A stretch of 64,000 nt of DNA, from NCBI RefSeq assembly GCF_000426545.1, contig NZ_AUFO01000007.1, positions 62,001 to 126,000 on the forward strand, given 5' to 3'. The translations under genes and the position numbers were made by a program. Of this stretch, positions 54,340 to 61,838 are shown one piece after another (the first letter of the stretch is position 1; the number at the start of each line of letters is the position of its first letter). This DNA comes from Paenibacillus massiliensis subsp. panacisoli DSM 21345 (GTDB lineage Bacteria > Bacillota > Bacilli > Paenibacillales > Paenibacillaceae). The notes beneath the pieces were generated by a model. That model had not been told where the DNA came from, searched no databases, and saw only the letters and a list, made by a program, of their open reading frames with translations.

Positions 54340-55731
54340 CTACTCTGGAGCACCGCAGTACACAACATGTATTTGATTGCATCCGAGACGTGACAGTACA
54401 TCCATCATCGACTGCATGGACTCTTCAGGCCATCGCCTCTCCAGCAGTACGAATATTTCGTCATATTGTCCTGGCTGTACATTGTAAATATAATGAGTCA
54501 CGGACAGGTCCTCTGGTGAAGCGTAGTCATAACCGGCTACGACAGCATATCCTGGGCGGTCTACCGTGTAGATCGGACTGCGCGTAGTGGACTGGTAGTG
54601 GACTCCTTCTCCCATCTCTGCGGCAATTCGCATCGGGATGTACATGAATTCCCCGGTCCCCATGACAAGGGTACGCTTTCCGGTACGACCGTTTCGCAGT
54701 GTCGAAGCCATCTTCGAAATACCAGCGCTCAGGCTGGCATTGTGGGAAGAGTGCAGCCCGAATCTACCGCTATAACGGAGATAAGGACTGGAGCAACGTC
54801 GCCCCTGTGCATCAGAGGATTCTACGTATAGAGCTTCTAGATGGTCTGCGACATACCAAGAATTCAACTGAACTGTCGGACGAAGCTCTTGGTCCTTCAC
54901 AGAGGTTTCAAGAATGGGCTCTCCTTGAATATGAATTCTACCCTTCAGAAGGCTAAGGGGGGTAATCACAATGCCCAATTCTGCTTCCAACGCCTCAAAT
55001 CGATGCTCATTTTCCTCTGTACGCCAGTCAAGCAAGGAGGCGATATAGTATTGCTTACGCGGAAAATTCCGCTGAATATCCCGAATGATATTCAACGTCG
55101 TATTGCCTGTTGTAATCTCATCATCTACCAGGACTAATGGAGTAGAGCCCTCTAGCGCCTCCCTCTCCAACGCATAACAACGATGTGCAGTAGCATGGGA
55201 ATGCTCTTCTTCAAATTGAATATCTGGAGTGATGTCTGAGAGCTGCTCTCTCGTGGAATGAATGTACGTAGCCTGATCTGCGAATGCACCATACATGCTG
55301 TGCCCTAGCGCAGTTGCCGTTTCGGCAAAGCCGACAAAACTGATCTGCTCTGTCAATACCAGGTTCGCAGACATTAAGTATTCATAAGCCTGACGGGCAT
55401 ACGACGGCTCACTAAGCCCTTGTACAATATGTTTCTTCCACTCTGGAATACGCTCATCCTCCCCTGCCCGTTGCTCATAAAGTAAGACGGCAAGAGCAGC
55501 TCCGCTTAATAGAGAGGTATATGGGTTGACGGCAATATGCTTGCCTAGCAGCTTGCTTACAAAAAGAAACGAGCGCTTCTTGTTCAGTCTGGCCGCCATG
55601 GAGAATAGACAATTCAAAGGGAGTTGTAAAGGATTATGCGTGGCTTCAACAGTAACTTTAAATGTGTCCAGAATAGGAAACGTAAGTGTGCTCATGCTGT
55701 GGCAAGAGTCCGACATAGTGTTGATGTTCAT
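54340..55731 (-). CDS. Phosphoribosyltransferase-domain protein (PRTase_2-TRSP) of the Ter module
   Basis: 463 residues. The type I PRTase signature is in 'LVLVDDEITTGNTTLNII', which binds PRPP, and the first 60 or so residues carry the HNPLQLPLNCLF motif. The C-terminal third carries 'TLVMGTGEFMYIPMRIAAEMGE' and 'PVGYDYASPED'-like segments of the TRSP domain. ATG 55731 follows GGGGTG at 6 bases; alternatives are 55743 and 55695. It overlaps the end of the lyase gene by about 74 bases. It likely supplies a ribosylated intermediate for the metabolite. Confidence 0.85.
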   Translation of the reverse strand: MNINTMSDSCHSMSTLTFPILDTFKVTVEATHNPLQLPLNCLFSMAARLNKKRSFLFVSKLLGKHIAVNPYTSLLSGAALAVLLYEQRAGEDERIPEWKKHIVQGLSEPSYARQAYEYLMSANLVLTEQISFVGFAETATALGHSMYGAFADQATYIHSTREQLSDITPDIQFEEEHSHATAHRCYALEREALEGSTPLVLVDDEITTGNTTLNIIRDIQRNFPRKQYYIASLLDWRTEENEHRFEALEAELGIVITPLSLLKGRIHIQGEPILETSVKDQELRPTVQLNSWYVADHLEALYVESSDAQGRRCSSPYLRYSGRFGLHSSHNASLSAGISKMASTLRNGRTGKRTLVMGTGEFMYIPMRIAAEMGEGVHYQSTTRSPIYTVDRPGYAVVAGYDYASPEDLSVTHYIYNVQPGQYDEIFVLLERRWPEESMQSMMDVLSRLGCNQIHVVYCGAPE

Positions 55732-56881
55732 GTAACACCCCATATATTTGTGATCGGATCAAGATGCGGCGGGCCCAGTTCAAATGCGGCTTAATCTCGT
55801 TCATCTTATTCGTGTAGACACTCTTGAATACACCAAGCGAGCCATTATCGCGGCTAATAATCTCTTGGGCATCCAAATATTCTTCATGTGTGACCACATA
55901 CATGGCTTGCACTGGCTTGATGTGCGAAGGATGAATAATCGTTTTGCCAATGATGCCATTCTCCTTGTCCATCATGACCTCGCGCATCAGTCCATCCATC
56001 GAGCTGTTAATATACTTCATTCGCAAGCTTCGCCCTGGTCTGCCGAGCGTCTCCTCGAATGGTGTCTGCCGTAGTTGTGGCTTGAAGACCCGCTCGCGCT
56101 GGCTGAAATACTCCCAGACAGGCCCGGATATGACATAGCCTCCATCGGCACGACCATACAAATTGATAATATCGGCAATACAATCACGAATCGCCGCTAC
56201 ATCGTAGATGGTAATCTCGGGACTGCGCCGAAGTCCAAACAGACTAGAGAAATCTGTAGCCCCAATTCGTACATTTAGCACATACTCGGCATGGTCATCA
56301 ATGACCTGCTTCAGATACTGCAAAGTATCCCAGCGCGTCTCACGATAAATAATTTCTGCGGTTTCCAGAATTGGCATCGCATACAGCGTTGGAAATTCCG
56401 AGGATCTCTGCCGGTTATATTCAAGAATGAGATTCATGTACGACTTCGCATTATGGAGCCCGAACTTGGGCAGTGCGATTCCAGTAAGCAGACTGACGCG
56501 CTCACCCAGTTGTACCAGAAGCCGCTCAAGCTGCTCCGGAGTCCTGACCCGAGCGAAGATCAGAGGCAATTTGTCATGCGCAAGTCTTCCCGTGCCTAAC
56601 GCCTCTTTCAGACCATCCAGATGCTGCTCAAGGCATCGTTCCGCCAGTTCAACCTGTCCATCGCCTATAGCATCCTCCAGATCCATTACAATGCTTGTTA
56701 GGCCTTCGTATTTGCCGCTCACAATCTCTTCAACGATATGCGGGCGTGTTGCCGGCATGTATAAAGCAGCCCCAACGGTGTATGCCAGGGTGTCCTTGCA
56801 GGTCCAACGGTCAAATGATTCAGGAGACATGTAAAATAGTGCCGCTTCTTCTTCAGCGTTCAAAAAGCTAAAGTATTTCAG
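55658..56881 (-). CDS. HpcH/HpaI-type C-C bond lyase of the Ter module, probable CTG start
   Basis: 407-residue TIM-barrel enzyme of the citrate-lyase/HpaI class, which cleaves or forms carbon-carbon bonds. The metal-site pattern is IVMDLEDAIGDG, followed by LPLIFARVRTPEQL and 'GLRRSPEITIYDVAAI'. The start is odd: CTG 56881 has GGAGGG exactly 7 bases upstream and gives an N-terminus (LKYFSFLNAEEEAALFY) like relatives, while the TTG at 56863 has none. Non-ATG/GTG/TTG starts are rare. First gene of the biosynthetic operon. Confidence 0.85.
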   Translation of the reverse strand: MKYFSFLNAEEEAALFYMSPESFDRWTCKDTLAYTVGAALYMPATRPHIVEEIVSGKYEGLTSIVMDLEDAIGDGQVELAERCLEQHLDGLKEALGTGRLAHDKLPLIFARVRTPEQLERLLVQLGERVSLLTGIALPKFGLHNAKSYMNLILEYNRQRSSEFPTLYAMPILETAEIIYRETRWDTLQYLKQVIDDHAEYVLNVRIGATDFSSLFGLRRSPEITIYDVAAIRDCIADIINLYGRADGGYVISGPVWEYFSQRERVFKPQLRQTPFEETLGRPGRSLRMKYINSSMDGLMREVMMDKENGIIGKTIIHPSHIKPVQAMYVVTHEEYLDAQEIISRDNGSLGVFKSVYTNKMNEIKPHLNWARRILIRSQIYGVLHEHQHYVGLLPQHEHTYVSYSGHI

Positions 56882-56956
56882 GGGACTTCCCTCCTTCTTC
56901 CGCTGTGACTTAAAGACCTTGCTGATGTCTTCATTTAGAGAAACTGTTGGAGGAGA

Positions 56957-56991
56957 TAAAAACCAATCCCCCCATAAAACGGAGGGATTGT
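56957..56991 (-). terminator. Terminator of the terD-terC operon
   Basis: On the minus strand AATCCCTCC/GGGGGGATT with loop GTTTTAT, then GGTTTTTATC. It separates the ter operon from the downstream lyase operon, about 80 bases before the CTG start; the next operon may depend on readthrough or on a weak promoter here. Confidence 0.75.
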
Positions 56992-57068
56992 TGTGTCTAA
57001 TTTTAGCATTCTAGACCATTTGATTCGTGTATTGCATCCCTGCAACATACTCATCTGTGAAAGCCGTA

Positions 57069-57812
57069 TTAAGCCTCGCCTTTGTTTTCGTTGTTGGCTT
57101 TTTTGCTCTTGTAGGTACTTAACAGCATCGCCCCCACAAAAACAGCAATCAGCAGTGAGAAGAAAGCAACATTTGGAATATGAACGCCAAATGCGCTTAG
57201 CATCATTTTACCGGAGATAATGGCGATCAGGATGAAGGCCGCCTTCTCCAGTTCCGGGAACTTCTCTATCAGGCGAAGGAATACTTGGGCCACACCACGC
57301 ATCATAAGCACCCCGATGATACCTCCAAGGAAGAGAACCCAGATCTGCTCACTTACACCGAACGCAGCAATAACACTGTCAATACTGAAGGCAATGTCCA
57401 TGAGTTCGACCATGAGCACTGTTCGCCAGAAAGAATATTGCTTACCTTCATGATTATCCTCACCACTTGACTTGAATAGCCCCTTGTAAGCAATGTACAG
57501 CAGGTACAGTGCTCCAATAACCTTAATTAGTGTGAACTTTACTAAGATTGTTCCGAGACCAATAGCAATGAAGCGGAAGATGTACGCGCCAAGAATACCG
57601 TAGAATAATGCGCGCTTTTGCTGTTCTTTTGGTAAATGTCGGACCATGACAGCCAGCACCAGTGCATTATCAGCCGACAACAGGCCCTCGAGAATGATCA
57701 GGGTACCAATGATTCCCCAACTAACAGGATCAGAAAGTGTAGCTACAATTTCGGACCAGGAGAAGAAGTGACCATAATTCTCGCCAATACTTCTAAAAAA
57801 GTCACTAAACAT
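57069..57812 (-). CDS. terC: TerC-family integral membrane protein
   Basis: 247 residues with about seven membrane helices. The family signature LEGLLSADNALVLAVMVRHLP sits near residues 41-61, and the mirrored VELMDIAFSIDSVIAAF lies near 135-151; their acidic residues are thought to bind metal. In E. coli TerC is essential for Ter-dependent tellurite tolerance, and in Bacillus relatives affect manganese export and membrane stress. Last gene of the ter operon after four TerD-type genes, ending in a terminator. Confidence 0.93.
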   Translation of the reverse strand: MFSDFFRSIGENYGHFFSWSEIVATLSDPVSWGIIGTLIILEGLLSADNALVLAVMVRHLPKEQQKRALFYGILGAYIFRFIAIGLGTILVKFTLIKVIGALYLLYIAYKGLFKSSGEDNHEGKQYSFWRTVLMVELMDIAFSIDSVIAAFGVSEQIWVLFLGGIIGVLMMRGVAQVFLRLIEKFPELEKAAFILIAIISGKMMLSAFGVHIPNVAFFSLLIAVFVGAMLLSTYKSKKANNENKGEA

Positions 57813-57841
57813 GAAAAGGCGGCCTCCGCTAATTCAAATTA

Positions 57842-59083
57842 TTATTTACTACCGGCTGTCCAACGCATATTCCAACCATGAGCTCGATCCAATTGTTTAT
57901 GACCAGGATAAAACTGGACAATCCGCTCAATGCTGAAAGTCTCGTTATTGACATTACGAAACATAGCAATGCCACACATCCCATGCGAGCTTCCATATTC
58001 GTTCATACGAACGATGATATCTGGACCATCTTTTTGATAAATGGTGACAATCCCATCAGCTTGAGACCAATTAGCAACTCCGTCATAGATATACGTGAAC
58101 ACAAGAATCCGTTTAATTTCGGAGATTTTGGCACCATTAATCCGGAGATTCTCACCTGTCTTGATCGATCCGGTTCGATCGTCACCATCAAGAGAGATAT
58201 AGGGGAAGCGATTCAAAGAACCGAAGGATCTCCCAAGCGCTTGTACGACCCCTTTACTGCCATCCTTCATCTCATACAGACAGCCAAGATCCAGATCAAC
58301 ACCACTACTCCGTCCAAACAGCCCTCGGCTCGTCTGTTGGTTCCAATTCAGATTAATTAGAATCTCACCCAGTACCCCACTGGCATTTTTCTTCAGGTTA
58401 ATGGAATCGCCCTTTTTCTTCAGCTCAATCTTGCTCAAATTAAGTTCAGACTTGGGCTGAGGAATAGGCGCCGAAGGGGGTATTGGAGCTGGAGGCACTG
58501 GAACAGGTGGAGGCGTAGATGAGGCAGAAAGACTACTGTCCACTTCCACACCGAAATTACCACACAACGCATTCAGCCCTCCTGCAAAGCCCGCTCCTAC
58601 CGCATTGAATTTCCATTCACTGTTATAGCGGTAAAGCTCGCCGATGACAATCGCTGTCTCCACAGTCAAGCCACTGGCCAGATCGAATCTCAACACCTCT
58701 TGGCCCACCGTATCATCAACAAAGCTGATATACGCATTCTGAACCTGCCCAAAGCTCTGTCCTCGGGACTCTCCGTCATAAATAGTAAGACTAAAAGCAA
58801 TCTTCTCAATGCGTACCGGAATCATGCCTAGATCGATATTAAATAACTTTTTGGCAGTTGTCCCTACTGCATCGCTATATGTGATAAATCCGGCGGTAGG
58901 CTGATTATAAAAGATAAAATCCTCATCCCCAGACACCTTTCCCCTGGCATCAAGCAAGAAGGCAGATGTGTCAAGGTCGAGCATCGAAGACGCGTCCCAG
59001 CCAATAGCGACGGTCAACCGCGCAAGTCCGGGATTGACCTTAGTCAGATCAGCCTTTTGGCCTTTTATAATAGTCACAGCCAT
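57842..59083 (-). CDS. TerA-like protein with two TerD-type domains
   Basis: 413 residues: an N-terminal TerD domain (about 1-185, with LARLTVAIGWDASSMLDLD), a Pro-rich linker (about 195-215), and a C-terminal domain (about 225-400) that begins KGDSINLKKN and GEILINLNWN, as in TerA. TerD domains bind calcium and sit at the inner membrane face. The first domain has GWDASS where single TerD proteins have GWDTNK, and shows SDAVGT in place of [13 protein letters not shown], so its calcium site may be altered. It lies between terC and the three single-domain TerD genes. Confidence 0.85.
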   Translation of the reverse strand: MAVTIIKGQKADLTKVNPGLARLTVAIGWDASSMLDLDTSAFLLDARGKVSGDEDFIFYNQPTAGFITYSDAVGTTAKKLFNIDLGMIPVRIEKIAFSLTIYDGESRGQSFGQVQNAYISFVDDTVGQEVLRFDLASGLTVETAIVIGELYRYNSEWKFNAVGAGFAGGLNALCGNFGVEVDSSLSASSTPPPVPVPPAPIPPSAPIPQPKSELNLSKIELKKKGDSINLKKNASGVLGEILINLNWNQQTSRGLFGRSSGVDLDLGCLYEMKDGSKGVVQALGRSFGSLNRFPYISLDGDDRTGSIKTGENLRINGAKISEIKRILVFTYIYDGVANWSQADGIVTIYQKDGPDIIVRMNEYGSSHGMCGIAMFRNVNNETFSIERIVQFYPGHKQLDRAHGWNMRWTAGSK

Positions 59084-59113
59084 CAGTAATCCACCTTTTC
59101 TATGTGTTCAATC

Positions 59114-59695
59114 CTATTGAGCATCTAGACCGTAATTTTTGCAAAGTGCAGCCAAGCCTCCGGAAAACCCGCTACCAATCGCTTGGAACTTCCAGTCTGC
59201 TCCTGAACGGTAAAATTCACAAAAGACCACTGCTGTCTCCGTAGAGAAATCTTCTCCCAGATCAAAGCGAAGCACTTCATTATCATTAGAAGCGTCCACA
59301 ACACGTACAAATGCATTGGAAACCTGGCCGAAATTTTGAGCACGTGCCTCATATTCATATATAGTCACGGTAATTCCTATACGTTGGATATTCGCTGGCA
59401 CTTTACTGAAGTCAACTATGATCTGCTCATCGTCGCCTTCTCCTTCACCAGTCCGGTTATCCCCTGTATGGCTTACAGAACCCGCTCCACCAGTTGGATT
59501 ATTATAGAACACGAAATCCTCAATTCCTTTGGCCTTACCATCCTCATGTAGCAAAAATGCCGATGCGTCAAGGTCGAAATCTACGCCACCGCTGTATTTG
59601 TTGGTATCCCAACCTAGCCCAACCACAACACGCACAAGGCCAGGATTTGTTTTGGTCAAGTCGATTCGTTGCCCTTTGGCTAAACTGATTGTCAT
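59114..59695 (-). CDS. terD: TerD-family calcium-binding stress protein (copy 1)
   Basis: 193 residues, single TerD domain. Conserved: [17 protein letters not shown] at the start, GLGWDTNKY, and the calcium loop '[16 protein letters not shown]' with its acidic residues. It is most similar to the next gene (59839-60411). The operon order is TerD, TerD, TerD, TerA-like, TerC from the promoter side. TerD proteins are cytoplasmic or membrane-associated and are induced by envelope or metal stress in Bacillus (YceC-E). Confidence 0.93.
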   Translation of the reverse strand: MTISLAKGQRIDLTKTNPGLVRVVVGLGWDTNKYSGGVDFDLDASAFLLHEDGKAKGIEDFVFYNNPTGGAGSVSHTGDNRTGEGEGDDEQIIVDFSKVPANIQRIGITVTIYEYEARAQNFGQVSNAFVRVVDASNDNEVLRFDLGEDFSTETAVVFCEFYRSGADWKFQAIGSGFSGGLAALCKNYGLDAQ

Positions 59696-59778
59696 TCTTT
59701 AATTCCGCCTTTCCGTGATCATAAAGTAAGGCGTAAGCCTGTAACCGTGATGATCTGGATTATAAAAGCCCTTCTACT

Positions 59779-59819
59779 AACTAACGTTCCCCAGCCTAAC
59801 AGGCCGGAGAACGTTAGTT
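59779..59819 (-). other. Intercistronic hairpin between two terD genes
   Basis: Arms AACTAACGTTC and GAACGTTAGTT with inner GCCT/AGGC pairing. On the minus strand no T-run follows, so it is more likely an mRNA processing or stabilising hairpin than a full terminator. Confidence 0.6.
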
Positions 59820-59838
59820 CAACCCAACTTAATACTTA

Positions 59839-60411
59839 TTACAGACCATAATCGCGAGTCAGACCAAGCAAGCCGTCCTTATATCCGCTGCCAATAGCAT
59901 TGAATTTCCATTCTCCACCATGACGATACAGCTCTCCTACCACAACCCCAGTCTCGATGGAGAAATCTTCTCCAAGATCGAACCGGATAATTTCTTCATT
60001 GTTGGCATCATTGACAATACGAGCATACGCGCGTGAGACTTGTCCAAAATTCTGACTGCGCTCTTGCGCCTCATAGATGGTGATCGTAAATGCAATCTTC
60101 TCTACGTTGGCAGGCACGCCAAGCAGATCGACTTTGATTTGCTCATCATCGCCATCACCCTCACCTGTCCGGTTATCCCCCGTATGAACCACGGAGCCAT
60201 TTTCATTTTGTGGATTGTTGTAGAAAATAAAGTTTTTCTCACCTTCCACTTTACCCGCAGCATTCGTGCAAAATACAGACACATCTAAGTCAAAATCCTT
60301 ACCGCCATCATATTTATTCGTATCCCAGCCGAGACCAACAGTGATCTTGCTCAAGCCCGGATTCGTTTTTGTTAAATCTACTTTTTGTCCTTTGGATAGA
60401 TTGATTGCCAT
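59839..60411 (-). CDS. terD: TerD-family calcium-binding stress protein (copy 2)
   Basis: 190 residues, single TerD domain with [35 protein letters not shown] and a full [16 protein letters not shown] calcium loop. It ends ...[10 protein letters not shown], close to the family C-terminus. It is closely related to copy 1, probably from tandem duplication. It corresponds to the TerD/TerE type. A hairpin stands between it and copy 1 (59779-59819). Confidence 0.93.
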   Translation of the reverse strand: MAINLSKGQKVDLTKTNPGLSKITVGLGWDTNKYDGGKDFDLDVSVFCTNAAGKVEGEKNFIFYNNPQNENGSVVHTGDNRTGEGDGDDEQIKVDLLGVPANVEKIAFTITIYEAQERSQNFGQVSRAYARIVNDANNEEIIRFDLGEDFSIETGVVVGELYRHGGEWKFNAIGSGYKDGLLGLTRDYGL

Positions 60412-60479
60412 GAAATTCTCACTCCGCTCTTTTATGTTCTAAAATGCTCGTCCAGCGACTTTCATGATAGATTAAATAG

Positions 60480-61073
60480 TTACGTATAACGACGGGCGAG
60501 CTCATTTATATGTACTGCATGAGCACCTTCACCAATAGCAGAGAATTTCCAATCATTGTTATGACGGTACAACTCTCCACAAATTAGAGCTGTCATTCCT
60601 CCGTAATTATCTGATAAGTTAAAGCGCACTAGCTCCTGAGAGTTTCCGCCATCCAAAATACGGATATAGGCTCGCTCAATCATTCCGAAATCCTGTTTAC
60701 GATTCACACAATCGTAAATATTCACTACAATAAGAATTTTGTGTACATCAGCAGGGACATCTGAAAGGTTGATCATGATTTGCTCATCGTCACCTTCACC
60801 TTGACCTGTCAGATTGTCACCAGAGTGAATGACTGATCGGCACTGACTTTGCTTGTTATGAAAACAGACAAGGTTGGTATCCTTCGCAAGTCTTCCACTC
60901 TCATCCAGCAGCAAAGCAGAAGCGTCACAATCAATATTCGTCTGCTTCAATCTGCCAAAAAAGCCTTTTGGAGTGGCTGGGTCCCATCCAAGTCCAGCAA
61001 TAACCTTCGTGAGATTTGCCTTTCCTTTGGTAAGATCAATCTTCTGACCTTTAACCAAACTAATTCCGGCCAT
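60480..61073 (-). CDS. TerD-family protein, divergent copy (TerZ-like position)
   Basis: 197 residues. The TerD core is present (SLVKGQKIDLTKGKANL, IAGLGWDPATP, SGDNLTGQGEGDDEQ), but with an insertion PKGFFGRLKQTN after GWDP and 'CDASALL' in place of LDASAF. ATG 61073 has AGGAGG 8 bases upstream; a GTG at 61082 is also in frame. It is the first gene of the operon. It differs most from the other copies, so it may have a separate role, as TerZ does in other clusters. Confidence 0.9.
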   Translation of the reverse strand: MAGISLVKGQKIDLTKGKANLTKVIAGLGWDPATPKGFFGRLKQTNIDCDASALLLDESGRLAKDTNLVCFHNKQSQCRSVIHSGDNLTGQGEGDDEQIMINLSDVPADVHKILIVVNIYDCVNRKQDFGMIERAYIRILDGGNSQELVRFNLSDNYGGMTALICGELYRHNNDWKFSAIGEGAHAVHINELARRYT

Positions 61074-61495
61074 GATATTCACCTCCTTTCACGAGTCTAG
61101 TGTCTATTAACTCAAGATTCGACATATCATGACTAAATCTCTCATTAACCAGATCCCTGTCAAAGGCATCTAAATCCTGGCTCAAACTTAAATATTCCGC
61201 CAGCTTGTTTTTTTGCAGATACGTGCCCTACAAGGAATGAAAAACCTTTGGAATCACAGTTAAATTATTCCTCTACTATACGCTTTTTTTTGTCATTTTT
61301 CTACATAGAATAGTAAACACAATAATAAAATTAAGAGAGAAGACATTGATAATGGCGAAAAATGTCGAACTTCCATATTTTTACGAATTCAAAAAATGCC
61401 CTGCATTATTTTCATAATAATGGTACAGGATTATGACAAAAAAACGCAGTCTTCAGGTACATCATAATCCTGAATCTGCGTTTAATTTCCAAATT
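61074..61495. other. Leader and promoter region of the ter operon
   Basis: 422 gene-free bases. The AT-rich middle (61250-61400) has A/T tracts but no clear -10/-35 pair that I trust; Bacillus ter-type operons use extracytoplasmic sigma factors, and I cannot see an unmistakable AAC/CGT motif. A hairpin terminator of the upstream gene lies at 61437-61485. I saw no credible gene. Confidence 0.5.
61437..61485 (-). terminator. Terminator after the DUF6509-like gene
   Basis: On the minus strand AAACGCAG ... CTGCGTTT with inner TCAGG/CCTGA pairing, followed by a seven-T run. Confidence 0.8.
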
Positions 61496-61813
61496 CTATT
61501 CCTCGGCCGTCCCGGTTATAATTTCTGTCTCATGCTCTCGGCAGAAGGCTTCCAGCGCCTCTAGCTCGTCCTCTTCCAGATCATAGGCCAGATAGTTACC
61601 TGAGGTGCGCTCAAGTAGCTCATATTTCACGATGCCATTCGGACGCTGTTCTGCTCCGACGCCATAGATGACTCTAGCCGACAATCCGTTCTCCGAATAT
61701 AGCTCATCCTCCTCGTCAACTTCCAGCTCCAGCACTACCTCATAGCGCTTACCCGGAATGATGCCGAACGGATCCCTGATTTCCTCGCTTGAAAAAGCTG
61801 TTATCGTTATCAT
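61496..61813 (-). CDS. DUF6509-like small acidic protein
   Basis: 105 residues, very acidic (long runs of E and D, for example DLEEDELEALEAF and ELEVDEEDELY). The start ITAFSSEEIRDPFGIIPGKRYEVVLELEVDEED resembles a short Bacillus protein family I recall as DUF6509, of unknown function. No membrane helices. It lies 25 bases downstream of the helicase gene and is probably cotranscribed with it; a terminator follows. Confidence 0.7.
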   Translation of the reverse strand: MITITAFSSEEIRDPFGIIPGKRYEVVLELEVDEEDELYSENGLSARVIYGVGAEQRPNGIVKYELLERTSGNYLAYDLEEDELEALEAFCREHETEIITGTAEE

Positions 61814-61838
61814 CTAACCAGACTCCTCTGAATTCAAT

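Noticed and set aside
61321..61410. A 27-residue hydrophobic frame in the ter leader (minus strand)
   Set aside because: No ribosome site precedes its ATG and it lies in AT-rich DNA where such frames arise by chance.
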